NCBI GenBank assembly: GCA_015345905.1
Contig: JADDTR010000013.1
Span: forward strand, 563,411 to 627,410
Source: Aotearoamyces nothofagi
Taxonomy: Eukaryota; Ascomycota; Leotiomycetes; Leotiales; Tympanidaceae
Length of the DNA: 64,000 nucleotides
Direction of reading: 5' to 3'
The position numbers and the translations under genes were made by a program. Below, in pieces: positions 45,123 to 56,346 of this stretch; within the stretch, counting starts at the first letter, position 1, and every line of letters starts with the position of its first letter. Below the pieces are notes generated by a model. That model ran no database searches. It was not told the DNA's origin and saw nothing but the letters and a program-made list of their open reading frames with translations.

Positions 45123-46817
45123 CCTGGGAACAATGTCGAACAGCAATATTGAAACAGAAATAGTGATAAAGAGAATGGAAAAATAGTAATACTGCGCATG
45201 CGCATGCGCAGATACTTATCTTCTAGCCCTAAAGCGCCTTGCTGACTGCTGACCATGGAAAGAAGGTGCCAAGGGCTTGGCCATGGAAATCCCTCTTGGC
45301 GCAAGCTGAAATTTGAAATCTTTAGGATGTTTTGCTGTTCAACCACGATGCTTTTTATACCTACATCGCTGCTGTCCCTGCCATATGCCTAAGGGATGTC
45401 TAGGTTGTGAACGATTAGCGGCACAGGTCCAAGGTCAATCTTCAAACGATGCTTTAGAACCTTCTCTAGAGGACTTGGCAAGAGTAGCAATCTCGACCAG
45501 ACAGGGTAGCAACCACAACAGAAGATAAGTAAATGAAATATGACTGGCCACAAGAGAGCCATTAAAAAACTGCAAAGTAATTTGCGCGGGCCTGCATGTG
45601 ATACGACGGCGACGACCTGGCATCTGAAATCGCGATATGCGATCTCAGGGATATTGAAGAATATGGGCAGAGCCTCAAAAATTATCATCCACCTCTTGTT
45701 AGCTTGCTTGACTGGAGATACTGCGGCGCATCGATTAGTTGCCCAGAGAGATTTCCCGAGTTATGTCCTTAAATCTAGCTCTGAAAAGACATACGTGTTG
45801 ATAGTCCAGGCGGCCCAGCAGGGTAGCTACTCTGGAGAGGGACAGCCTTGCCGAGAGCCGTACAGAGATTTGAAAAAGAAATTTTTGGGATAGATTAGAA
45901 GGTTTCATTGCCCGTGATGGGTGGACCTCGAATGAGATGTATTGTACATGGAAGCCCTCGAGATGTTTGCTGGACTCCGAGAGGAGGGACTGAAGCAAAT
46001 GGCTGGTAAGGAGAAGGAGGATTTTGAGAAGCGGGCCAAGTTGGCTAAGAGAAATGATTAAGATAGGGCGTCAGGGAGCCATTCAATGTGCTCGCAAATT
46101 TTACACGGTCGGGCATCAGAACTGTGATACTCATAATGTACACACCAGTCATTCGTGCGATCAAATTGTTGATGAAGAAGTATACCCTATCTGTTCCCTC
46201 AAAATAGCCCAGCTCTTAAATTTCGTCAAATCTAGTTGAAAAAATCGGCTTTGCTCCTCCCGATGTACTCCTACTGACTGTACTCCTGCCGATGTACTGG
46301 TGGTCTATCATTGTAGCTGACTAATCAACCCTAGCGATCTTGGAGGCCTGGGGTCCAGACGTACCAGGTTAGGATAAAGAGGTGAAGACTGACAAAAACA
46401 ATTAAGAACGATATATAGGGCAGGTGTGAAGGTAATGTATGTCAGATAGAATGTATACAATGCGAACTGCTGGGTTGCAAATAATTTATTTCTTAAAATC
46501 ACGTTGAGACTTTAATTGCGACGTCGGTCCTCAGCGGTCTCCAAACAACGGGACTGGGGAACAGAATTCAAGCCTCAGGCTTGAACTGTCAGCCTTATAG
46601 CCAGGCTTCTCTGCTCCTCCCTTCAGGTACCTGTAATAAGACAAGTCTCTCTCTCTTTTTCTTTCCTTTAAATCATCATAGCCGCCACCACCACCACCAC
46701 CATCCGGCTTTCGATGCCCTCGCCAACTCGCTAGATTCCGCCATCATTGAGGTATCGAAAAGCCTACTATAGCCTCGTCATCGCCACCGCTGCTGGCCTC
46801 GGCCAACATATACGATC
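45123..46817. other. Intergenic region with protein-like fragments
   Basis: This 1.7 kb region lies upstream of both azgA and kin17. It includes a short palindromic GCATGCGCATGCGC stretch near 45196-45208. A candidate relic is listed separately. Nothing else is supported. Confidence 0.5.
45540..46062 (+). pseudogene. Possible decayed or undetected gene
   Basis: Three plus-strand pieces in different frames look like protein: 45540-45893 (117 codons from an ATG), 45602-45772 (57 codons, reading DLRDIEEYGQSLKNYHPPLV near its middle), and about 45930-46062, which ends EKEDFEKRAKLAKRND and a stop. They could be exons split by introns I cannot place, or a gene broken by frameshifts. I do not recognise a family. 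Confidence 0.25.
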
Positions 46818-47969
46818 ATGCCTCGCGCAGAAGTAGGTTCGACGAAGCACTTGAATAATAAGCTGAAGTCGAAGGGTCTTCAGCGGCTGCGATGGTATTG
46901 CCAGGTGAGCTCCTCTCGCTCTTTAATATTGAGATAGAGACTGACGGGAGTTATGGAGGTATGCGAACGCCAGATGCGTGACGAAAATGGCTTCAAGATG
47001 CGTAAGTAGTTCTATTTATACGTATGCGATTATAGACTAACATATTACAAAACAATAGATACACAGTCTGAGTCGCATGTCAGGCAGATGCTTCTGATTG
47101 GCGAGGATCCTAAAAAGTTCATCAGTGACTACAGCAACCAGTTCCAACGAGACTTTCTTCTCCTGCTCCGGACATCGCATGGTGAAAAACAAGTTCAGAT
47201 CAACCACTTCTACCAGGAGTACATTGGCAACAAAGAGCATGTGCATTTGAATGCGACTAAGTGGCCCTCTCTTACGGAGTTTACAAAACACTTGGGTCGA
47301 GAAAGCATTTGTAGAGTCGAGGAGACCGACAAGGGCCTTCATATTGCATGGATAGATAACTCACCAGACGCCTTGCGCAGACAGGATGCTATCCGTAAGA
47401 AGGAACGACAGGACAAGGGCGATGAAGAGCGCGAGCAGGCTTTGATCAAAGAACAGGTTCGACGGGCGAGATTGGATGCCGAGGCACGATCGAATAGTAA
47501 TACTGAAGAGGTTGGAGGGGAGCTTAAGCGTGCGGAGGGAGAGAAAATCAAGCTAAGTTTTAGCGCGAAGCAATCCACTCCGAAGCCAGAGCCAGTTGCA
47601 GGGATCGCGGCGTCAACTGAGAAAGATTCTCCCCAAACCCTCGAATCTACTGCTACCGGTTCTACACCCGATGCCACTCTAAGTGAACTTTCTACTACGG
47701 CCTCGACAGAGGATGTTGTCAATGTGGCACCCCCTACAGAAGCTACCCCAGTGGTCAAAGCATCTTTAAAGATAGGATTCCAAAGCAAGCCCAAAAATGT
47801 ATTCTCAGTTGCAAAGAAAAATGCGCTTGGAGGTAAAAAAGCAGCAGTTATAGAGCAACCTAAAAAGATGAGTGAGGCTGAACGTATCATGAAGGAGGAA
47901 ATCGAGAGGAAGCGAACTCGAGAAATACAAGGGTTTGGAGGCCAGTCACAGAAACGGCAAAGATTCTGA
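46818..47969 (+). CDS. kin17: KIN17-family DNA/RNA-binding zinc-finger protein
   Basis: The model is join(46818-46904, 46959-47001, 47059-47969), 346 residues. KIN17 is a nuclear protein binding curved DNA and RNA, linked to DNA replication, repair and the spliceosome. The start MPRAEVGSTKHLNNKLKSKG is nearly universal in the family. The C2H2 finger uses Cys28, Cys31, His44 and His50 (WYCQVC ... HTQSESH), and the winged-helix core follows (QRDFLLLLRTSHGEKQVQ, YIGNKEHVHLNATKWPSLT, DNSPDALRRQDAI). The last 190 residues are Ser/Thr/Lys-rich and disordered, ending KRQRF. The KOW/SH3-like tail of the animal protein is absent, as in other ascomycetes. It is convergent with spt4. Confidence 0.96.
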
Positions 47970-48266
47970 GGATATTCAATGCGTAGAGAAAAGGGTGCAG
48001 TCGTCACAAGAGGTTCATATTGCATTATTGGAGTCGTCGGATATACTTTGGATTGGTATGGTTTCATATGGGCGGTCGGCATGGTCAAATGGTGGCGTAT
48101 AAAGATACCAACGTATTTATAGTTATAGGAGATATGCATCTTCATAATGGAGGCTATTCAGCTATATATTACCTCTCGCTCTCGGGCTGTTTAACTAATC
48201 CGTAACGCCCAATCATGCTCCATTCCCAACGACGCCTTGAATAATACCTGCTCCAATATGCAATGA

Positions 48267-48738
48267 TCAGTCCGCATCCGTAGCGCTGCCATCACGGCTG
48301 CCAGAATGTCAGTAAAGCTGCACACTATGCCGTGATAGATGAGTGTCTTACGGAATGTACTTGATATGTGATTCAGACTCCATTGTATCAACGACCTCCT
48401 CCGGTAAAATCCCAGAAACTTTCGTCGCATAAACACCTCTCACATAGCCGTCTAATCGCTGCCACTTTGCGACCCAGGACCGTGAAGGATCTGCCAGTGT
48501 AATGAGACCTTCGAATACTTGAGATGTGCACTCCGCGATCGCATCAAGGGAGCCTTGAAGGCGGAGGAATTCTTCGCAGTTTGGGCATCCTTCCCTAAGG
48601 AATCTCTGAGATGATTGTGAGCGGCGCGCGCATAGATCCAACTCATGAAAAGCTTACCTGTTGTGTCTGGACAATAGAACAGACCATACAAGCTCGAAGG
48701 CTTCTCTGTTGCCCGGGAGGCACGAAATTCGAGCTCAT
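48267..48738 (-). CDS. spt4: Transcription elongation factor SPT4
   Basis: The model is complement(join(48267-48297, 48352-48605, 48658-48738)), 121 residues. SPT4 pairs with SPT5 (DSIF) on RNA polymerase II to sustain elongation. The zinc ribbon Cys17, Cys20, Cys34 and Cys37 is intact ([10 protein letters not shown] ... EGCPNC), and the diagnostic stretch [20 protein letters not shown] and [18 protein letters not shown] follow. The first exon is read in the frame beginning [15 protein letters not shown] at 48738, not the longer overlapping frame. A tiny 31-nt last exon adds RDGSATDAD after YIP, matching the usual fungal ending. The gene is head-to-head with phosphatase 5 across 322 bp. Confidence 0.96.
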
Positions 48739-49060
48739 GGTTGTGTGTCGGGGTAGGTGGATTCCTCTGGTGGTGAGTTGCTTGTGAAGAAGCTCGGGCA
48801 ATGATTTTGAACGTCATACTGATTTAAAATATATCACGTGATAGCGCGCGCAGATTAAACTCGGTGTTACTCCAATGTTCGAAAGTTCGCTTCCAGACTA
48901 GAGAGCCTGGTCTACGAACTTCTATTGCCGTTGAAATTCGTTTTCCCTTGTGCAACCAAAATCCCATTACTTGGTGATTACACTTAGAACTATAAGAGGG
49001 GCTTATGCAATAGTTTCAAGGGCAGTAACTGCAGTCTCCGACTCCCGAACCTCTTTCACC
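48739..49060. promoter_or_regulatory. Short divergent promoter region, spt4 and ppt1
   Basis: Only 322 bp separate the two start codons, so both promoters and leaders must lie here. I see no clear TATA box or known operator. Confidence 0.6.
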
Positions 49061-50765
49061 ATGGGATCCACCGCCGAAGAGGCAGTCGCCCTAAAGAATC
49101 AAGGCAATAAAGCTTTCGCAGAACATGACTGGGTCTCGGCCATAGACTTTTATACCAAGGCGATCGAGCTGAATCCTAATGAACCCACATACTATAGCAA
49201 CAGAGCTCAGGTATGGCCTTAATAACAGAAAATCCTTGCTCGCGTGCCTAACTAGAAATTTAAGGCAAACATCAAATCCGAGGCGTACGGTTATGCGATC
49301 TCTGATGCGACAAAAGCGATTGAGCTCGATCCAAACTTTGTAAAGGTATGTCGCAAGAGCATTTTCCAGTTCATGGTCCTCGCTAGGAATTAACGTACAT
49401 GCAGGCCTATTATCGACGAGCAGTTGCGTACACAGCCATCCTCAAGCCCCGAGACGCGTTGCGAGATTTCAGGGCTGTGGTTAAGAAACTACCGAATGAT
49501 AAAGATGCGAAGCTCAAGTTGGCAGAATGTGAGAAGATTGTGCGGAGGGTAGAGTTTTTCAGAGCTATAGAACTAGGAGATGAGCCTTCTGCAGCTGAAG
49601 GCCTAGACTTGGACTCTATGGTTGTAGATGAAAGCTACGATGGAGCACGATTGGGAAATGAGATGACCCAGGAATTCATTAACGACATGATAGAGCGTTT
49701 CAAGAATGGCAAGAAGCTGCACAGGAAATATGTTTACCAGATTGTCTTAGCTGTTAAGAATATTGTCTATGAAGAGCCAACGATGGTGGAGATGGAGATT
49801 CCAAATGATGCGCAATTAACTGTCTGCGGAGACACACATGGTATGTTGAAGAGTGATTTTGTACTCAAGAATATCACTTGTTGCTAACACCAGTTAGGCC
49901 AATTTTTCGATCTCATGGAGCTCTTCAGACTGAACGGCTTTCCTACAGAGAAGCACTACTATCTTTTCAACGGAGATTTTGTTGACCGCGGCTCTTGGTC
50001 ATGTGAAATCGCTTTACTGCTTTATGCGTATAAGTGGTTACAGCCTGGATCTTTCTTCATCAACAGAGGTAACCACGAGACAGACGACATGAATCGCGTA
50101 TACGGTTTCGAAGGCGAGTGTAAAGCAAAGTACAATGATAGGGTTTTCAAACTGTTCAGCGAGTCATTCTCGGCATTACCACTTGCTACACTGATTGGAT
50201 CTAAGTATTTGGTTCTCCACGGTGGCTTGTTTTCGGATGACAAAATTACCCTAGACGATATCCGAAAGCTCAACAGGCATAACCAGCGCCAGCCAGGCCA
50301 GTCCGGCTTAATGATGGAGATGCTTTGGACGGATCCCCAAACCAATCCTGGCCGTGGCCCTTCTAAAAGAGGTGTTGGTATGCAATTCGGTCCAGATATC
50401 ACGAAGAGGTTCTGTGACAATAATGGATTGGACGCCATTATCCGTAGTCACGAAGTTCGCATGGAAGGTTATGAGGAGGAGCACGGTGGCAAATGCATTA
50501 CTGGTAAGTTTGAGTAAGCTTTCAACTTTGGCTGAATCTGCTAACCTTTTCGTAGTTTTCTCCGCGCCAAGATATTGTGATAGCACTGAAAACAAGGGTG
50601 CATATATCAATATCGGTCCCGAGTATAAGCTTTCCTTCCACAAGTTCGATGCTGTTCCACACCCTGATATCAAACCTATGGTAAGCGCTTCTTAAATGCT
50701 TCACTTAATCCACTAACTAACTTTTATAGGCCTACGCTCAAAGCTCTCTAATGCAATCCATGTAG
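49061..50765 (+). CDS. ppt1: Serine/threonine protein phosphatase 5 (TPR-containing)
   Basis: The model is join(49061-49210, 49265-49345, 49405-49840, 49898-50503, 50556-50680, 50730-50765), 477 residues, as expected for PP5/PPT1. It is a cytosolic and nuclear phosphatase tethered to Hsp90 by its TPR domain. The three TPRs span about residues 10-115 (ALKNQGNKAFAEHDWVSAID..., YGYAISDATKAIELDPN...). The catalytic metal motifs are GDTHGQ, GDFVDRGSW, NRGNHE, HGGLF and IRSHE, followed by FSAPRYCDSTENKGAYI. The first intron can end at 49255 or 49264, both in frame; I use the latter because it gives NRAQ-ANIKSEAYGYA. The conserved ending is AYAQSSLMQSM. Confidence 0.95.
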
Positions 50766-51456
50766 GAGCCTAGAATATTGAGGCAGAATATCGTTCAGAG
50801 ATGTACTTGTGAAGATCCTGGATCCTAAGCATTTGATGAATGCCATCTTGGCAAATATGATGATAGCGGGCGTTCCGGGCCATGAGCATGATGGTGCATA
50901 GTGGCTACCAATGTATACAAGACCTTAAATAGGTCGTATAGGGAGGGCATGACATAATATAATCCATAGCATATTTGGTCATTTTGAGCCTTCTTTCAGC
51001 TTTATGATGATTTCTTCGCCCAGATTCTAGTAGCAATTAAAGACAGCTTTGGTAATGGAGATGATGGGGATGTCCTTATATAGAACTCTTTAAGAGCCAT
51101 CTGAACAAAGGCGATATGCCGCCGAAAATAGCATCCTATATTGTATCTTTGATTGTGCTCGCTTTGATGATGTCTGTAATTTTCATCTAGCTCGAGACAT
51201 AATCTGGCGTAGATTTGTATTTTTTGTGAATCTTGAGAAAACTGCGAAAACTGCTGTGCTCTCGATACAGAGTTGTTCTGAATACCTGTGCTGGCGTAAT
51301 CATGAGGGTCCTTTCCCAGGGCGGTTCCCGGCGATGGTTTCAGCAGTGCTGCTCTTGTAGAAGATCGATATGCTCTTCTCAGCCTGTGTCGGCTTCCCTG
51401 CATTTGATGATGCCCTTCTTCAGCTACAGGCCTCGTTTAGACTTCCAGCGCAATCT
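50766..51456. other. Convergent intergenic region
   Basis: 3' regions of ppt1 and pop8. A 133-codon minus-strand frame at 51002-51403 has no recognisable domain and starts poorly; I do not call it. Confidence 0.55.
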
Positions 51457-51948
51457 TCATCCCATCCATATTTTCTCTAGTCCTTTTGAGCCTACAAGAC
51501 TACCCAGCCAGTTCCCACTACCGCGTACCCTCCATCCTATCCGTACGTCACCTTCTTTACCTCCAACCCACCCGCCAACAGCTGCAACTACAGCACTCAG
51601 ATCCTCCCTTGGGACTCTAATCCAGCACTCTTTCCCCTCCACCTTGAGAATGTCGACCGATATTGCCGAGCCAGTAAGACCAAGGAATTGATTGAGTGCA
51701 GCTGTAAGATAGGAGCGAACGGTTATATCATCTAGTATGACCTTAGGTGTCTGTTCTGATGAGATGAGCTCAAGGTATGCGTAGGAGAATGGCGGGGTCT
51801 TGATCGTCCTAGTAGTGATCTCGTGACCTTTGGAGGCCTTGGATAGTTTGCGCTTGCTTTTCTCTGTATCTAGTATGGACGTATCTTCCAAAACTTCAGA
51901 TATGTTTACCGCTCCCTCCAATAGAACCCCATCCTTTAATTCTGGCAT
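51457..51948 (-). CDS. pop8: RNase P/RNase MRP subunit POP8-like
   Basis: This intronless frame encodes 163 residues. Fungal POP8 is a small protein of the nuclear RNase P and MRP complexes (tRNA 5' end and rRNA processing) with a Pop5/Rpp14-like alpha-beta fold. The relevant part is FSYAYLELISS, then VRSYLTAALNQFLGLTGSAI and VDILKVEGKECWIRVPREDL about residues 55-130, followed by a Gly-rich stretch. The first 40 residues are polar. The start at 51948 (MPELKDGVL) is divergent with ES2 across 198 bp. I assign it by pattern of the family rather than a strict motif, so moderately sure. Confidence 0.75.
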   Translation of the reverse strand: MPELKDGVLLEGAVNISEVLEDTSILDTEKSKRKLSKASKGHEITTRTIKTPPFSYAYLELISSEQTPKVILDDITVRSYLTAALNQFLGLTGSAISVDILKVEGKECWIRVPREDLSAVVAAVGGWVGGKEGDVRIGWRVRGSGNWLGSLVGSKGLEKIWMG

Positions 51949-52146
51949 ATTTGCGTTGTTTGTGGTATGTGTATGCGGGCTTCGTTTTATTAAAGTTTAG
52001 AGCTCAGAAATCCCCCAAGGCTCTCGCCTGAATTTTAGCGTCAGCCTTGTGTGGCAACCGACTTCGACCTCACTTCCTTTGACGGAACGATTTCTCTGCA
52101 TGGTCGCAAAGCTTCCCAGTCTATCACGACCGCAAAATACAGCAAG
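51949..52146. promoter_or_regulatory. Divergent promoter region, pop8 and ES2
   Basis: 198 bp between two head-to-head start codons; both promoters must overlap here. No motif is obvious. Confidence 0.6.
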
Positions 52147-53496
52147 ATGGCTGCCACGCCCTCTAGTGCGCTGGTTAAGCGCTCGACAGATACTGAGCTC
52201 ATGCCGCCGCCTCCGAAACGAATAAAGCGACCCCAAAAAGTGCTCGACGAAGAGACCTACACAGATGGAATCTCACAGATCATCGCCAGGGACTTCTTTC
52301 CGGGCCTTCTTGAAGCCGAGACGCAACAGGAATATTTGGACGCCTTAGATTCTCGTGATGGTGCTTGGATTTCTAGCGCTGGGCGCAGGCTTGCACAGGT
52401 TATGACGCCTGGGCGAAAACGAGGCAGGAGAGGAACATCTATGCAAGCGCCCGCTGGATCTGAGACACCAGTTGGATATGGAGGAGATACGCCAATGTCT
52501 GTTGTGTCCGACATTTCCACAACTTCTACACAGGTCACAGCCAAGGTCGAGGTGGATACGAACATGAGTCTAGATTCTTTTCAAGCCAAATACACAAGCG
52601 AAGATAACGAGAGTTTTTACAAGCTTCTGGACAAGCAGAACCAAAAGCGGGCTGAAAAATATGCATGGATGTGGAGGGGGAATAAATTGCCGTCGAACAG
52701 ACAAATCAAGCAGAAGGAAGTCGAGACAAAGCTCCTGGAGAGTCGAGAATCGCTGGAAGACGATGGGGGCAAGAGGAATAGGCTTGCAATTCGGGATATC
52801 ACTGAGAAACCTGCCATGCCAGATACTTGGAAAGCAAAGCCAAACAACAACTTTATGTTTGGTCCGGACAGTGTAGAGGATTCTGTCGAGACTGTCGCCC
52901 AAAGATCTCAGGCAGAGTCAAAGGCTGCTCCTAAAGGTGTTGTATATAACAACACTCGTATGCCTGCAGCAGTAACCGTCTCTGAGTCTGTTCCATCATC
53001 GCCATCACTTTCAGCTGTCCGTGATGCAATCGCCGGGCGGCGGCGTCAAACTGATTCCGAATCTGGTTACGGCGGTAGTGAAACACCTCGAGTTAATGGC
53101 TATGCTTTTGTCGATGATGAACCTGAGCCGGCGGAACTTGACATTGGTCCTGAGCCTACCATTGTATTTGGCAAAGGAGATGCGACACCCAATCCATTCA
53201 AGATCAAGGAGCAAAGCAAGAGAGAGGATCTACATCACAGAATGGTAGATCGAGTAGCAAGGACAAAACGAGCTTCTTCAAAGGCTGGAATGACGGGAAG
53301 GATGGACAAGACACCGGTTCCAAAATTCCCCAGCAGCCCGAGAGTGGGATCTGGTGGACTAACTCCGGCGGCGCAAAGGCTGTGGAGTAAGGTTGGGAGA
53401 TCGGGAAAGAGTGAGTCTCCTGGATTTGGAATCAAGACGCCAGGTACTATTAAGACTAGGGAATCTGGATTAAGAGTTGGCTGGACGCCGAAATGA
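52147..53496 (+). CDS. Nuclear protein ES2 (DGCR14/Bis1) homologue
   Basis: This intronless frame of 449 residues starts at ATG 52147 (MAATPSSALVKR); the frame is open back to 52051 but with no ATG. ES2 proteins are nuclear, associated with the spliceosomal C complex, and needed for pre-mRNA splicing fidelity. The conserved core is KVLDEETYTDGISQIIARDF followed by FPGLLEAETQQEYLDAL, SLDSFQAKYTSEDNESFYKL, LDKQNQKRAEKYAWMWRGN and later NPFKIKEQSKREDLHHRM. The carboxy-terminal half is polar with repeated TP sites (possible CDK sites) and ends RESGLRVGWTPK. Assignment is firm from the core blocks. Confidence 0.93.
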   Translation: MAATPSSALVKRSTDTELMPPPPKRIKRPQKVLDEETYTDGISQIIARDFFPGLLEAETQQEYLDALDSRDGAWISSAGRRLAQVMTPGRKRGRRGTSMQAPAGSETPVGYGGDTPMSVVSDISTTSTQVTAKVEVDTNMSLDSFQAKYTSEDNESFYKLLDKQNQKRAEKYAWMWRGNKLPSNRQIKQKEVETKLLESRESLEDDGGKRNRLAIRDITEKPAMPDTWKAKPNNNFMFGPDSVEDSVETVAQRSQAESKAAPKGVVYNNTRMPAAVTVSESVPSSPSLSAVRDAIAGRRRQTDSESGYGGSETPRVNGYAFVDDEPEPAELDIGPEPTIVFGKGDATPNPFKIKEQSKREDLHHRMVDRVARTKRASSKAGMTGRMDKTPVPKFPSSPRVGSGGLTPAAQRLWSKVGRSGKSESPGFGIKTPGTIKTRESGLRVGWTPK

Positions 53497-54146
53497 ACTG
53501 GATGTCCGGCGGGATTTTGAATGTGGGCTGGTTGGAAGCATTATGATTGGACAGGCGTTAGTATACCCCTAGATTTGTTGACAAGATAGAAAGTATTCTT
53601 AAGAATTCACATTCTGATACGCCTGGATCGTGACCCAAATCTCTTAACTATATTTGACTATCACATGAGTTTGTTTCCCTTACTTTATCCAGCACCGTAT
53701 GCTCTTGCAAGGCATGATATGATACAGAGGACTAGATACAGATAGACCCGCGGGGATCTCCCAGGAGACGGGGGCTATTTCAGTGCAAGAATTAGTGAGA
53801 GGCTAAGATTCAAGCAGAGAGTTGAAGCAGCTGCAGCAAAAGTCACAGATGGGTTTGAAGACTTCGGTGTTAGATTTAGATAAGATCATACTTGGAGAGA
53901 GCATTGTATAGGCTTGCTCTTTACAGACAAATGGAACGCTGAATAATTATACAGGTGCTCGAAGGGATATCATAGTATAACGAGACAATAAATTTCAAAA
54001 CTCCACCGGCTTGTCGTTTACCAGATTGCGGCTCGTGGCAATTTTTTTTCTCCTTGTTTGGCATCTGCTCTCCACGATGCGATATATGCTTGAGCATATA
54101 TCTTCAGAACGTCGTCGTATATTACACTCGGTGGTATCTTTCCCAC
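53497..54146. other. Convergent intergenic region
   Basis: AT-rich 3' regions of two convergent genes; nothing else is seen. Confidence 0.6.
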
Positions 54147-55052
54147 TCAATTCCTACTCTTCGCAATGATTTGACCAATAATCGTGTGGCGCCCAATCGT
54201 AGCTGCAATCTCCTTCACCTTGCCGGACGTATTCTTCTGCGGAACGTCGTTGATAGGCTCATCCGACGCAGATCGCACGGTGTGGTTTGTGGGAGCATCA
54301 TCCTTTGGCAGTCTTTTTATTGTAATCCCAAACCCCACAATGATGGCAATCACGGCGAATTCCATAATGACGCTCAGCGCGAGTAATAAGGAAGGGCTTC
54401 CAAATACAGAACTCCAGTGTTGGTTGTCGCCGAAGGTGTAGACTGCCGAGTAGACAATTCGGACGGCTAGGAAGGGTAACGCGAGCAGGATGGCTGGCAG
54501 GAGGCGCTTCTCGCCAGGTTCGGCGTAGGAGACTTTGGGGGCGATGCTGATTGTTGCGAGAACGAGCAGGACGTAAGCAACGATAAAGAGCGCTATGCTG
54601 GCTTTGCTGAGAGGATGGGGCTTGTAGACTCCGGTTTTCCCCCAGTTTGAAACTGCCAGCTGGCCGCCTGCAATTCCCAAGCCGACACCGATAATAGTAA
54701 GAAACCCGAATATTCTGAGATAACTGGGCTTGATGAAAGTGGTGTGGGATTTATTGATGTTAAGAACGAGTCGATTTAAGAAGGCGAAGACGGCCAGCAT
54801 GAGAGGTGATATCGCGATGCCCTGCAAGATCGTCTCGCCCACGACGAGATTGACGTTTCCGCGATCGTTGATGGTACCGAGCTCGAAGCCCGAGCCGATG
54901 ATGCGGACGAGACAGAAGATGATGACGAAATACCAGCCGGAGCTGTGACCGAAACCGTGGCGGGAGCCCAGGAACAGGGCGAGTGCCAGGGAGGGCACAT
55001 AGACTATGATCTCTGCAATGGCGATGCCGTCGCGGTAGTCGAGGGCTGTCAT
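54147..55052 (-). CDS. Fungal seven-helix-like membrane protein (DUF7702-type)
   Basis: This intronless frame has 301 residues starting at ATG 55052 (MTALDYRDGIAIAEIIVYVP). It has about seven hydrophobic segments: IAIAEIIVYVPSLALALFLG, a segment with WYFVIIFCLVRIIGSGFEL, AISPLMLAVFAFLNRLVL, LRIFGFLTIIGVGLGIAGG, IALFIVAYVLLVLATISI, LLPAILLALPFLAVRIVYS and VIMEFAVIAIIVGFGITI, then a polar tail. The opening pattern and the FRIxRIxGS-like helix 2 match the fungal family known as DUF7702, whose role is unknown. I cannot name a ligand or partner. Confidence 0.85.
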   Translation of the reverse strand: MTALDYRDGIAIAEIIVYVPSLALALFLGSRHGFGHSSGWYFVIIFCLVRIIGSGFELGTINDRGNVNLVVGETILQGIAISPLMLAVFAFLNRLVLNINKSHTTFIKPSYLRIFGFLTIIGVGLGIAGGQLAVSNWGKTGVYKPHPLSKASIALFIVAYVLLVLATISIAPKVSYAEPGEKRLLPAILLALPFLAVRIVYSAVYTFGDNQHWSSVFGSPSLLLALSVIMEFAVIAIIVGFGITIKRLPKDDAPTNHTVRSASDEPINDVPQKNTSGKVKEIAATIGRHTIIGQIIAKSRN

Positions 55053-56346
55053 AGTGATATATAGAATAATAGATGGGTTTACCGAGTCTATGTCGGAAAT
55101 TTCAAGATAGATGGTTGAGGAGGGAGAGGACTAGGGTGAGCAGAAGGAGAAGTAAAGATGACAGTGAGAACAGACGAAAGAACGGAAGGAACGAGAGAAT
55201 ATATACCGCGTCGCATTTCCTACGGCGCGACGCAGAAGACGTGGACCTGTAGGGAAGCTCTGCTGCAAATAAGGCTGAGCCACGCCTAACGTGGCCACCA
55301 TTGCGGCACAACGAAGGATGCAAAGGTGACCTCTCTTCCTCTGCGCATTGGCGAGGCCGGGGATGTGCGATGAGGGCATGGGGCAGTGCCTGCACGGATG
55401 CGGCGCTCTCAAGATCCCGACCCCGTATACTGTGATTCAGCGCCGATGAGGGGATTTGTAGAAAGGAACCGTAGGAACAAGGTCCTGACTCCTAAACCTT
55501 AAATATATCACTGTTTCTGCCGTGCGACAACTCCCCAATGAACTGGCCAAAATCCTTGAAACTGGGCCCAGCTGCTAGAGAAGAGGCACATCTACAACAG
55601 CACAGCTTTTCGACAATTAATGGCTGCTCGTTTTTGCGATATAACTGTTGGTTTACAGAGCTATAGATGGGTGTCCGCAGAACTGGTCGGCCCGCGTGGG
55701 TCCTGGAAGGTTTACAGCGACCGTCCGCGACGGGTTGTCGAGCTAGTACCTTTCTGTGATAGTTGCTGTGCCAAGTGGGGCGACGGACCAGATAAGCTTT
55801 TTCACGTGGCTGCTGATTGGCGGTCGCAGAGGTGGCTCGATTAGGTTAGTGTATTGGCAGTGCTGACACTCTAGCTGGGAGCGGCCTGCACAGCCTTGGA
55901 TGTCAGCACGCCTCGCGCTTACATGTAAACCGTACACCGTCATATCCACCCGCCGTGGCAGCCCACCGTGGCATCTTCTTCCACATTCCCACCTCCATCG
56001 CCATCGCCATCTCCATCTCCATCTCCGTCTGCATCTCATCTACGGGGATGCCGATGCTGATGCGTGCCAGCCCATGATAACGCCTGTCCGACCTCGCCAA
56101 TTGCCTATCTGGGACAGCTCTGCGAGCACCGCTTACGCCTCGTCTTGCTGTGCCACAACCGGACCTGGCCAACACGTCTGTTCCAATGCCAGAAAGGCAT
56201 CTGTGCGTGGCTGGGACAAGCTGATGACGCTTGACTCTTGACTCTTATCTATTGCATAAATATCTCCTGTACTAGAGCTCTACTGTATGTACTATATACT
56301 ACTTTAAAGAAGCTACTATCCAAGGCCGGAGTCCTAATCGGAAGGA
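55053..56346. other. Divergent intergenic region
   Basis: Upstream region of the membrane protein and of the Zn2Cys6 regulator. The only clear structure is a hexamer array listed separately. A plus-strand frame at 55620-55844 is unrecognisable. Confidence 0.55.
55981..56038. repeat. (CCATCT/CCATCG)n hexamer array
   Basis: Seven or more hexamers, changing from CCATCG to CCATCT to variants. Confidence 0.82.

Noticed and set aside
48452-48817. Longer overlapping frame beginning [11 protein letters not shown] over the spt4 start
   Set aside because: It reads the spt4 first exon in another frame; only the [11 protein letters not shown] frame gives the zinc-ribbon cysteines of SPT4.
51002-51403. 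133-codon minus-strand frame downstream of pop8
   Set aside because: Sits in the 3' spacer, has no motif, and is Ser/Arg-rich in a way expected from chance; the pop8 gene ends cleanly before it.
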